Position numbers and translations under genes: made by a program
NCBI GenBank assembly: GCA_002339165.1
Contig: DDJS01000016.1
Coordinates: forward strand, 1,658-9,734
Length of the DNA: 8,077 nt
Direction of reading: 5' to 3'
Origin: Cellvibrionales bacterium UBA2618
GTDB lineage: Bacteria > Pseudomonadota > Gammaproteobacteria > Pseudomonadales > Porticoccaceae
The notes under the pieces: generated by a model
Told to the model about the DNA's origin: nothing
What the model saw: only the letters and a program-made list of their open reading frames with translations
Database searches by the model: none
Shown: positions 1 to 6,382 of the stretch, piece by piece
How the letters are laid out: each line of letters opens with the position of its first letter
How positions within the stretch are numbered: position 1 is the first letter of the stretch

Positions 1-160
1 TTTTTTTGCTTGAACCGAAGGGGTGCGTGAAGTGCTGGCAGACGGGTGGCTGCGCGAGTTTGCCTTAAAATTACCGAGCTATCCAGTCGACGGGCTTTAT
101 TGTTTTGCCAATAAATGCTCGTCAAAAGCCCCTTTAAAGGTTGCTTATGATCTCGCGTAG
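1..160 (+). pseudogene. C-terminal remnant of a LysR-type transcriptional regulator, frameshifted at the window edge
   Basis: Reading from position 14 to the TAG at 158-160 gives about 48 residues that resemble the end of a LysR effector-binding domain: VREVLADGWLREF, then LPSYPVDGLY, then KAPLKVAYDL. LysR tails typically run as leader-LADG-L, then LPLYLVYPS-like, then a final helix such as VRAFIDFL. In this frame a TGA lies at 11-13, while the frame starting at position 3 reads FLLEP just before it. A single missing or extra base near 15-20 would join them into a LysR-like stretch. The piece is therefore either a decayed gene or a gene broken by a sequence error. Only the last sixth of such a protein is visible, so the family call rests on weak similarity and the DNA-binding half is not seen. 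If real, it would be a same-strand neighbour just upstream of the transport operon. Confidence 0.45.
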
Positions 161-318
161 GTGACGGACGTAGCCGAATATTCCCTATAAAAAACTCTTT
201 TCTAGTTTATCAGTAGAGCCTATCAAAGGCATATTTGAGCTATTATAAAAACCGCAAATTGTGGCCTGGTATGCACCAGCGCTGCGATTTAAACCGAGGT
301 GATGCATCTAGGGGCCGC
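161..318 (+). promoter_or_regulatory. Leader and probable promoter region of the catabolic operon
   Basis: This 158-bp stretch separates the LysR-like stop from the preferred start of the symporter and should carry the operon promoter unless transcription reads through from upstream. The best sigma70-like pair I can see is GTGACG at 161-166 with TATAAA at 186-191, but the 19-bp spacer is long. A second AT-rich block, TATTATAAA at 241-249, has no convincing -35 partner. An in-frame TTG at 235, preceded by AAAGG at 225-229, could extend the symporter by 28 polar residues. I prefer the ATG at 319 because it places the conserved GYFLAG motif where the family has it. Confidence 0.3.
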
Positions 319-2058
319 ATGAGTAGCTATGAGTTGGCGATGACGCTGGCCAGTGCATTATTTTTTATGCTGCTGGTAGCCTGGATTTCCTATCGGCAGA
401 CGCGCGGTGCCGCGACCACGCAGGCTGGGTATTTTCTCGCCGGTCGGGGCCTCAGTGCGGTGTTTATTGCCGGTTCCCTGTTGCTAACCAATCTATCTGC
501 CGAACAATTGATCGGGCTGAATGGCTCGGCCTACGGCTATAACATGAGCAGTATGGGTTGGGAAGTGACCGCCGCCTTCGCAACCATTTGTATGGCGTTT
601 GTATTTTTACCGCGTTATTTGGCGGGTGCTTTTACGACCCTACCAGAATTTCTGAACCAACGCTTTGATGGCGATGTCCGGCGATTGTCGGTGCTTTTAT
701 TCCTACTTGGCTATGGCTTGGTGACCATTCCTTCGGTGCTCTACTCGGGTTCGATCGCGGTCCTGCAGTTGTTCGACTTGCCGCTATTGCTGGATGTGTC
801 CTACCGCACAGCCTTGGCTGTGACGATTGTTGCCATTGGACTTATTGGCGCGCTGTATGCAGTATTTGGTGGACTGCGCGCGGTGGCTGTTTCGGATACG
901 CTCAATGGTGTCGGTCTACTGGTGATCGGCGTTGCGGTTCCTTGGTTGGGGTTGTCGGCACTCGGCAACGGCAGTCTAGAGCAAGGCTTGGCGCGCCTGT
1001 TGAGCGAACATACTGAAAAACTCAATGCGATTGGCGCGGTAACCGACCCAACCCCGTTTGGCACGCTGTTCACCGGAATGATTTTTGCCAATTTGTTTTA
1101 TTGGTGCACCAACCAGTACGTGATCCAGCGCACGCTCGGTGCGAAAAATCTTGCTGAGGGTCAAAAGGGCGTGCTGTTATCCGGTTATTTTAAGGTCTTA
1201 GTACCATTTATGATGATGTTGCCGGGGGTGATTGCGTTTCACCTCTATGGCGCTAGTCAGAGCGTCGGCGGATTGGCGTCGATAGACTTGGCCTATCCGC
1301 GATTGATTCGCGACCTGTTACCGGGGTATGCGATGGGCTTTTTTCTCGCGGTGTTGTTAGGCGCGGTGTTTAGTTCCTTTAACTCGTTGTTGAACAGCGC
1401 TGCGACGCTTTTTTGCATCGATATTTACTTGCCTTATAAGGCGGCAAGGGGTGCGCCAGCGCTCGACGATGGGCAGGTGGTGACGCTCGCGCGGCGCGCT
1501 TCTGTGGTGATCGCACTGTTTTCATTTATAGTCGCGCCGATGCTGCAGTATGCGCCCGAAGGGTTGTGGCAGGTGATACGGGTATTTACCGGTTTTTACA
1601 ATATTCCCATGATTGCGATCGTCTTGGTCGGGTTGTTTACTCGGCGGGTGCCAGCATTTGCCGCCAAGTGGGTGATTGTGTTTCACATCGTCGCCTATGG
1701 CTTATTACAATTTGTCTTTAAGCAGCAAGTCCCGGTGCACTTTTTACACCTCTACGCTATTTTGTTTTGTCTCGAAGTCGCTATGATGTTGTTCGCTGGG
1801 TATCGCTGGCCAATGCATGGAAAAGCGCATTTTGAGCCGCTGGAAAAGGTGGACATGCAGCCTTGGAGATTTGCCATACCCTGCGCCGCGACCTTGATGT
1901 CGTGCGTGGTGGGTCTTTATCTTACGTTGTCGCCGATAGGGCTGGTGGGCGGAATCAGCGCGGCCTATGCGCCGTTGATGGCGACGCTGATAGTAGTCAA
2001 TTTAATTGTTTGGTGGCGGTTTTTGAGAGCGCCGACGGGCGTCGCTGAGAGTTTTTAA
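319..2058 (+). CDS. SSS-family sodium:solute symporter, YidK-like (SLC5-type)
   Basis: An inner-membrane LeuT-fold carrier that should couple Na+ entry to uptake of a small polar solute, probably a sugar or related polyol. The 579-residue protein has many hydrophobic spans, as expected for a 13-14 helix SSS protein. It carries the family signatures GYFLAGRGL (37-45), NLSAEQLIGLNG (58-69), FGGLRAVAVSDTLNG (183-197), WCTNQ followed by QRTL (262-273), and SSFNSLLNSAATLF (352-365), where the paired serines match the Na2 sodium-site region of vSGLT. From memory the closest well-known relative is E. coli YidK, which agrees along its length (about 571 aa); its substrate is not firmly established. 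ATG 319 is chosen with AGGGG at 310-314 as ribosome site; TTG 235 (607 aa) is the longer option. It is first in the operon, 17 bp ahead of the dehydrogenase. The class is certain; the substrate is unknown. Confidence 0.93.
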   Translation: MSSYELAMTLASALFFMLLVAWISYRQTRGAATTQAGYFLAGRGLSAVFIAGSLLLTNLSAEQLIGLNGSAYGYNMSSMGWEVTAAFATICMAFVFLPRYLAGAFTTLPEFLNQRFDGDVRRLSVLLFLLGYGLVTIPSVLYSGSIAVLQLFDLPLLLDVSYRTALAVTIVAIGLIGALYAVFGGLRAVAVSDTLNGVGLLVIGVAVPWLGLSALGNGSLEQGLARLLSEHTEKLNAIGAVTDPTPFGTLFTGMIFANLFYWCTNQYVIQRTLGAKNLAEGQKGVLLSGYFKVLVPFMMMLPGVIAFHLYGASQSVGGLASIDLAYPRLIRDLLPGYAMGFFLAVLLGAVFSSFNSLLNSAATLFCIDIYLPYKAARGAPALDDGQVVTLARRASVVIALFSFIVAPMLQYAPEGLWQVIRVFTGFYNIPMIAIVLVGLFTRRVPAFAAKWVIVFHIVAYGLLQFVFKQQVPVHFLHLYAILFCLEVAMMLFAGYRWPMHGKAHFEPLEKVDMQPWRFAIPCAATLMSCVVGLYLTLSPIGLVGGISAAYAPLMATLIVVNLIVWWRFLRAPTGVAESF

Positions 2059-2075
2059 CAGGTGGATAAAAGGCA

Positions 2076-3305
2076 TTGAAAAAACCTAGATTGCGCAGCT
2101 TTGAGCAAGCGCCCAACCAGCGTCATATTGTAACCGGTGATCGTTACTTGTATGCGCCGCCGCCGGTCACGCAAAACCTGGTGATTATTGGTTGTGGCAG
2201 CATGGGCCAAGAGCATATGCGGGTGGCCGCGCTACTTGGGCGTATGCGTGTGCATGGCATTTATGACCATCGACAACACAGCGTGGATTGTGCCAAAGAG
2301 AATTTTCGACAATACAGTTCGGACGTCCCGTTTGGCTACCCAGATCTGCGTTCCGCGTGCCTCGATCCGGCGGTTGATGTGCTAATGATCTGCACGCCAA
2401 ACCATACCCATATGGCGATACTCGACGTGGCGTTGGCGTCGGGCAAGCCGATTTTGTTAGAGAAACCGATGGCGACTGACCTTATCGACGCGGCGAAGAT
2501 TGTCGCGCTCGATGATGGCTACGCCAGCTTTATTCAGATCGGGTTGCAGTATCGCTTTAAGGCCCATTATCGCGAGGCGATTCACGAAGCGCTGACCCGT
2601 CGCTCGCTGGGTGCGGTTAAAACGATCGCTCTTAGCGAGTATCGGCCACCGTTTTTGGACAAGGTCGAACAGTGGAACAAATACAATCGCTACACCGGTG
2701 GTACCTTGGTAGAAAAATGCTGTCATTACTTTGACCTGATCAATCGGTTGGCCGAGTCAATCCCACTAAAAGTCTATGCAAGCGGTGGTCAGGCGGTAAA
2801 TTTTGTCGATTTTGAGCGCGCTGGAGAGCCCGCTGATATCGATGATCATGCCTTTGTGGTAATCGATTACGCGAACGGTATACGGGCAAATTTTAGCCTT
2901 AATATGTTTGCACACAGTTTTTTTGAAGAGCTCATTATCGCCGGCGATGGCGGCGTTTTAAAGGCGCAGGAACGGCACGATGTTCATCGTCAAGCCGCCC
3001 CCGTGGTGACGCTGGATATGGAGTTTGGCGAGCGCGCCGCAGCACGCAAAATAGAGATTAACTACCCGCGCGCGATTGAAGACAGCGGTCACCAAGGAGC
3101 GACTTATCACCAACATATCGCGCTCGCCGATCGCCTCGACAGGGTACCCCTTGACGACGGCGACACCGCCGCCGCGACGCCGCGCGAGGGCTTTTTGGCA
3201 ATGCTTGTAGCAAGCGCGGCGCAGGCTTCAATGGCGAGTGGCGAAGCGCTATTGATCGATGATTTACTCAGCCATTATGGCATCCAACCGACAGTTTATG
3301 ATTAG
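2076..3305 (+). CDS. Gfo/Idh/MocA-family NAD(P)-dependent dehydrogenase
   Basis: A cytoplasmic oxidoreductase expected to oxidise a hydroxyl of a sugar, cyclitol or glycoside to a ketone (or the reverse). The N-terminal Rossmann fold starts at about residue 34 with GCGSMG (39-44) as the dinucleotide loop. The family EKP motif is at 129-131 with the catalytic lysine at 130. The C-terminal half carries GGTLVEKCCHYFDL (208-221), with His217 in the position of the catalytic histidine of inositol and glucoside dehydrogenases. At 409 aa it is longer than the usual 330-390 because about 33 residues precede the Rossmann strand. The TTG at 2076 is preferred: AGGTGG at 2060-2065 lies 10 bp upstream and the gap to the symporter stop is 17 bp. 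TTG at 2148 (385 aa) would trim the extension. No signal peptide is seen. Family certain, substrate unknown; pairing with a ThuA-like gene hints at 3-keto-sugar chemistry. Confidence 0.93.
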   Translation: MKKPRLRSFEQAPNQRHIVTGDRYLYAPPPVTQNLVIIGCGSMGQEHMRVAALLGRMRVHGIYDHRQHSVDCAKENFRQYSSDVPFGYPDLRSACLDPAVDVLMICTPNHTHMAILDVALASGKPILLEKPMATDLIDAAKIVALDDGYASFIQIGLQYRFKAHYREAIHEALTRRSLGAVKTIALSEYRPPFLDKVEQWNKYNRYTGGTLVEKCCHYFDLINRLAESIPLKVYASGGQAVNFVDFERAGEPADIDDHAFVVIDYANGIRANFSLNMFAHSFFEELIIAGDGGVLKAQERHDVHRQAAPVVTLDMEFGERAAARKIEINYPRAIEDSGHQGATYHQHIALADRLDRVPLDDGDTAAATPREGFLAMLVASAAQASMASGEALLIDDLLSHYGIQPTVYD

Positions 3306-3315
3306 CGAGAACTCT

Positions 3316-4305
3316 ATGATAGATATCAAAACGGCGGCGATTAACGTCACCGGAAAACCCATGCCTGCAGTCGGCCTAGGGCTTTGGAAAATTGCTGCAA
3401 ACAGCGTAGCCGAGAGAGTTTATGAGGCGATTGCGGCGGGTTACCGGCATCTCGATAGCGCCAGTGACTATGGTAACGAACGGCAGGTGGGCGAGGGCAT
3501 TGCAAGGGCACTGGCCGATGGCCTTTGCCAGCGAGGTGATCTGTGGATCACCTCCAAACTTTGGAATACCTACCACCGGCGCGAGCATGTTGAGGCGGCC
3601 TGCCGGAAGTCGCTAGAGGATCTGGGGGTGGACTATCTCGATCTCTACCTGGTGCATTTTCCGATTGCTCTGGCCTACGTCGATTTTGCCGAGCGCTACC
3701 CGCCGGAGTGGTTTTTCGACCCCAGCGCCACGCATCCAGTAATGCAACTCGATCGGGTGCCGTTGAGTGAAACCTGGGGCGCTATGGAACAATTGGTAGA
3801 AAACCGCCTTACCCGGCAGATTGGTGTCTGCAACTACAGCACCGGTTTGCTCCATGATCTTATGAGTTACGCGCGGATCAAACCGGCGATGCTGCAGATC
3901 GAAGCCCATCCCTATCTAACCCAGGAGGCGCTGCTGCGTACCGCGCAGGGTTACGATATCGCGGTGACCGCTTTTTCGCCCTTGGGAGCCTCTTCCTATG
4001 TCGAACTAGATGCAGCGACGCCGGCCGACTCGGTGCTTGGCCAACCGGTGGTAATGGCCGCTTCAGAGCGCGCCGGTGTGAGCCCTGCGCAGGTAGTTTT
4101 ACGTTGGGGTGTTCAGCGGGGCACCGCAGTGATCCCTAAAACCAGCCAACCGCAGCGTCTGAGTGAAAATCTTGATGTCTGCGGCTTTACCCTGACGGAC
4201 GCCGAGATGGCCGCCATTTCGGCGCTCAATCGCAACCGCCGGTTCAATGATCCGGGCGTGTTTTGTGAGCAGGCCTTTAATACTTTTCACTCTATTTATG
4301 GGTAG
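3316..4305 (+). CDS. Aldo/keto reductase resembling NADPH-dependent xylose reductase (AKR2-like)
   Basis: A cytoplasmic (beta/alpha)8-barrel reductase that converts an aldehyde or ketone to an alcohol with NAD(P)H. With the start at 3316 (329 aa) the catalytic tetrad is complete: Asp47 and Tyr52 in HLDSASDYGNE, Lys81 in SKLWN, and His114 in LVHFPI. Cofactor residues appear in IPKTSQPQRLSEN (273-285), with Lys275, Arg281 and Asn285. The loop after VHFPIA with ERYPPEW, and the tail RFNDPG, look strikingly like yeast xylose reductases (AKR2B), and the residue numbering is within one of theirs. ATG 3316 is chosen because GCGAG lies about 6 bp upstream; ATG 3298 and the longer reading from 3259 overlap the previous gene and lack a ribosome site. 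It starts 10 bp after the dehydrogenase stop and ends 6 bp before the dioxygenase, so it is surely cotranscribed. An aldose-like carbonyl substrate is inferred, not shown. Confidence 0.93.
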   Translation: MIDIKTAAINVTGKPMPAVGLGLWKIAANSVAERVYEAIAAGYRHLDSASDYGNERQVGEGIARALADGLCQRGDLWITSKLWNTYHRREHVEAACRKSLEDLGVDYLDLYLVHFPIALAYVDFAERYPPEWFFDPSATHPVMQLDRVPLSETWGAMEQLVENRLTRQIGVCNYSTGLLHDLMSYARIKPAMLQIEAHPYLTQEALLRTAQGYDIAVTAFSPLGASSYVELDAATPADSVLGQPVVMAASERAGVSPAQVVLRWGVQRGTAVIPKTSQPQRLSENLDVCGFTLTDAEMAAISALNRNRRFNDPGVFCEQAFNTFHSIYG

Positions 4306-4311
4306 TCGAAT

Positions 4312-5289
4312 ATGACTCAATTTACCGTCGAGCGGTTCGCTGACAGCAACCAACAGAGGGTCGGTGATGAGGTCTTTCCGTTGCTATTGCAGGCGCCGAA
4401 GAGCGCCGCCATGGGTGCGGTGTTGGACTGGGTAAGAACTCATCGCCAGGACCTACAGACCCAGTTGTCGCAGCATGGGGCGATTGTCTTGCGCGGCTTT
4501 GGAATTGCCGACAGCGACCAATTTGATCGCTTGATCAGGGCCTTTGACTGGCCCAATTTCACCTACTCGGAATCGTTGTCTAATGCGGTGCGTCGCAATC
4601 GCACAGAGCGGGTATTTACCGCCAACGAAGCACCATCATCGGTGTCGATCTACCTCCACCACGAGATGGCGCAGACGCCGGTATACCCGTCGCGGCTGCT
4701 GTTTTTTTGTCAGCAGGCGGCGGCTTCGGGAGGTGCCACGCCGATCTGCCGGTCTGATCTGCTACTATCGCGACTGCGACATAGCTGCCCCGATTTTGTC
4801 GACGCCTGCGAGGCGCTGGGTGTGCGCTATTCGCAAACCATGCCGGCAGAGGAAGATTTGAATTCCGGACAGGGGCGCAGTTGGCGTAGCACGCTGAGCG
4901 TCACCGATCGCCAACAGGCGGAACAGCGCCTGCAAAAGCTCGGCTATCGGTGGGATTGGCAGCGCGATGATGGATTGCGCGTGACGACGCCGGTATTGCC
5001 CGCTGTGCGTACTCTGTCGAGTGGCGCGAAGGTGTTTTTCAATCAGTTAATTGCCGCCTATCGAGGCTGGCAGGATGCGCGCAATCAAGCTGACAAATCG
5101 ATTTGCCTAGGCGATGGGTCTGCCATCGATGTCAATGCGATGGGCACGGCGATTGCGTTGGCGGATGAATTGACCTTTGATATTGATTGGCAGACCGGCG
5201 ATGTTGTGCTGTTGGATAATTTTTTGGTGATGCATGGCCGGCGTACCTTTAGCGGTGAACGCCGAGTGCTGGCGTCGTTGGTAGCCTGA
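4312..5289 (+). CDS. TauD/TfdA-superfamily Fe(II)/2-oxoglutarate-dependent dioxygenase, SyrP-like
   Basis: A cytoplasmic non-haem iron oxygenase that should hydroxylate a C-H bond while turning 2-oxoglutarate into succinate and CO2. The double-stranded beta-helix core is visible: HGAIVLRGFG near 55-64, the iron-binding HxE at His116-His117-Glu118 in YLHHEMAQTP, the conserved SGGATPICRS (139-148), the distal iron ligand His308 in DNFLVMHGRR, and Arg317/Arg318, one of which should bind 2-oxoglutarate. At 325 aa it has the usual length. Use of Glu rather than the Asp of TauD, and the phrase HEM-x-x-TP-x-YPS, place it nearer the SyrP/clavaminate-synthase side than true taurine dioxygenases. ATG 4312 follows the reductase stop by 6 bp with only a weak ribosome site, suggesting translational coupling. 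The substrate is unknown. Hydroxylation at a carbon bearing a leaving group (S, N or O) would yield an aldehyde, a fitting substrate for the upstream reductase; that link is inference. Confidence 0.9.
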   Translation: MTQFTVERFADSNQQRVGDEVFPLLLQAPKSAAMGAVLDWVRTHRQDLQTQLSQHGAIVLRGFGIADSDQFDRLIRAFDWPNFTYSESLSNAVRRNRTERVFTANEAPSSVSIYLHHEMAQTPVYPSRLLFFCQQAAASGGATPICRSDLLLSRLRHSCPDFVDACEALGVRYSQTMPAEEDLNSGQGRSWRSTLSVTDRQQAEQRLQKLGYRWDWQRDDGLRVTTPVLPAVRTLSSGAKVFFNQLIAAYRGWQDARNQADKSICLGDGSAIDVNAMGTAIALADELTFDIDWQTGDVVLLDNFLVMHGRRTFSGERRVLASLVA

Positions 5290-5394
5290 ATTGACCGCTG
5301 ACTGTGCCGCGTCGATCGATTTTGATGGCCGCGTTGCAGATGGCGGTAGATGTGGTTGCGTCAACGCCATTAGGTTAGTTTTTTGGGGGGCTTT
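5290..5394 (+). promoter_or_regulatory. Intergenic gap with a weak hairpin and T-run, possible attenuator before the ThuA-like gene
   Basis: This 105-bp gap is much larger than the 6-17 bp gaps upstream. ATGGCG at 5340-5345 can pair with CGCCAT at 5365-5370, and an inner GTTG/CAAC (5355-5358 and 5362-5365) is an alternative stem. A T-run sits at 5379-5384, eight bases after the outer stem, too far and too weakly supported to call a clear terminator. The following GGGGGG at 5385-5390 is the ribosome site of the next gene. Partial termination or processing here could lower expression of the ThuA-like gene; no internal promoter is obvious. Confidence 0.25.
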
Positions 5395-6237
5395 ATGAGT
5401 GTGATTAACTATGCTGCCGAGCGCCAATTGTTGGTCGTGGCGCGCGGACATCCCTACGCCAAGGACGCTTTTAGCACGGTCTTTGATAGTCTTGAGGACT
5501 ACTGTTGGTCGCTGGTGGAGCAACCAGCTGCAGCGCGCTTTTTTCACCCCGATAGCTGCAATGAATACGCCGCGATGCTTTGCTATGACATGCCCGGTGT
5601 CGACTTTACTGCGCCGGATGATCCACCGGCGTTGCGATCACCTAGTGAGGCCTTTAAACGCAATTTTTTGGCGATGCTTGACTGCGGTATGGGCATGGTC
5701 TTTATGCATCATAGTTTAGCGGCTTGGCCGGCCTGGGATGAGTACGCGGAGATTGTCGGCGGCCGTTTTCACTATCGCCCGGCGACGCTCCGCGGGCAGG
5801 CGTGGCCAGACTCTGGCTATCGGCACGACGTCACCCATAGCGTCCGCCTTTTGGAGCCGCACCCGGTGACTGCTGGGTTGCCGAATAGCTTTGAGATGAC
5901 CGATGAAGTCTACCTATGCCCAGTTTTTAGCGATAGCATAACGCCTTTGCTGGGCAGCGATTATGCGTTTAATGAGGACAATTTTTACTCGGCTAAACGG
6001 GCGGTGGAGGGTCAGATGTACTCACGTCAAAACTGGTCGCATCCGTCGGGCAGTGGTTTGGTGGGTTGGGTTAAACACTATAAAAATAGCCCGATCGTCT
6101 ACTTGCAGGGCGGCGATAACGAATTGGCGATGGATCACCCACAGTTTCGGATACTGGTGCACAATGCGATCCGCTGGGTTAGCTCACCCGCGGCGCATCG
6201 ATGGGCCAGAGCGGCTCATTTAACGACTCGGTCTTAG
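5395..6237 (+). CDS. ThuA-domain protein (trehalose-utilisation / glutamine-amidotransferase-like fold)
   Basis: A 280-aa cytoplasmic protein with the features of the ThuA family (PF06283). The first strand is followed by RGHPYAKDAF (17-26). MLCYDMPGVDF lies at 61-71. GMGMVFMHHSLAAWPAWDEY (98-117) is the most diagnostic stretch, with His105 and His106. TDEVYL is at 169-174, and the C-terminal LQGGDN plus HPQFRILVHNAIRWV completes the pattern. Rhizobial ThuA works with the Gfo/Idh/MocA dehydrogenase ThuB in using trehalose and related disaccharides through 3-keto intermediates; ThuA's exact chemistry is poorly settled. Here a Gfo/Idh/MocA gene lies in the same array, three genes upstream. ATG 5395 is chosen because GGGGGG ends 4 bp before it; TTG 5383 would add four residues and has no ribosome site. 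The gene is probably the operon's last and converges on the AraC gene. Family likely, reaction unknown. Confidence 0.85.
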   Translation: MSVINYAAERQLLVVARGHPYAKDAFSTVFDSLEDYCWSLVEQPAAARFFHPDSCNEYAAMLCYDMPGVDFTAPDDPPALRSPSEAFKRNFLAMLDCGMGMVFMHHSLAAWPAWDEYAEIVGGRFHYRPATLRGQAWPDSGYRHDVTHSVRLLEPHPVTAGLPNSFEMTDEVYLCPVFSDSITPLLGSDYAFNEDNFYSAKRAVEGQMYSRQNWSHPSGSGLVGWVKHYKNSPIVYLQGGDNELAMDHPQFRILVHNAIRWVSSPAAHRWARAAHLTTRS

Positions 6238-6382
6238 ACGATCTGATATTCACTATTGTTGTCGGTCATCGGATGCGGATGTCGAGTGTTTAGCTACAGA
6301 GACTATGTGCAGAGACTGCGGGGTAGCGACCTTAGAGCAGCGCTAAAGCCTGCGTTCGCAGATAAACGCTGTGGCCCTGCCA
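6238..6382. other. Convergent intergenic region with small hairpins, no clear terminator
   Basis: This 145-bp stretch separates two genes that read towards each other, so it should hold transcription ends for both. A perfect short inverted repeat, CTGCG-TT-CGCAG, lies at 6350-6361, and an imperfect CTTAG/CTAAAG pair lies just before it at about 6331-6347. Neither is followed by a T-tract on either strand, so no intrinsic terminator can be called. An 8-bp direct repeat, CAGAGACT, occurs at 6297-6304 and 6310-6317. No convincing coding frame is seen. Confidence 0.3.

Noticed and set aside
225..232. AAAGGCAT at 225-232 and 2069-2076 as extra copies of the AAAGGGCAT repeat
   Set aside because: Each lacks one G and the paired copy at 20 bp; both sit just before TTG codons where purine-rich ribosome-site-like sequence is expected.
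235..318. Longer symporter start at TTG 235 (28 extra residues), with AAAGG upstream
   Set aside because: The added residues are polar and unlike the family N-terminus; ATG 319 places the GYFLAG motif at the normal distance from the start.
3259..3315. Longer reductase starts at 3259 or 3298, overlapping the dehydrogenase
   Set aside because: Neither has a ribosome site, and the conserved AKR sequence begins just after the ATG at 3316, which does.
5107..5547. 146-aa minus-strand reading frame opposite the end of the dioxygenase
   Set aside because: No family resemblance, no ribosome site, and it overlaps well-supported plus-strand genes on the opposite strand.
6297..6317. 8-bp direct repeat CAGAGACT with a 13-bp period
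   Set aside because: Only two copies in a convergent gap, with no inverted ends or target duplication; too short to call a mobile-element scar.
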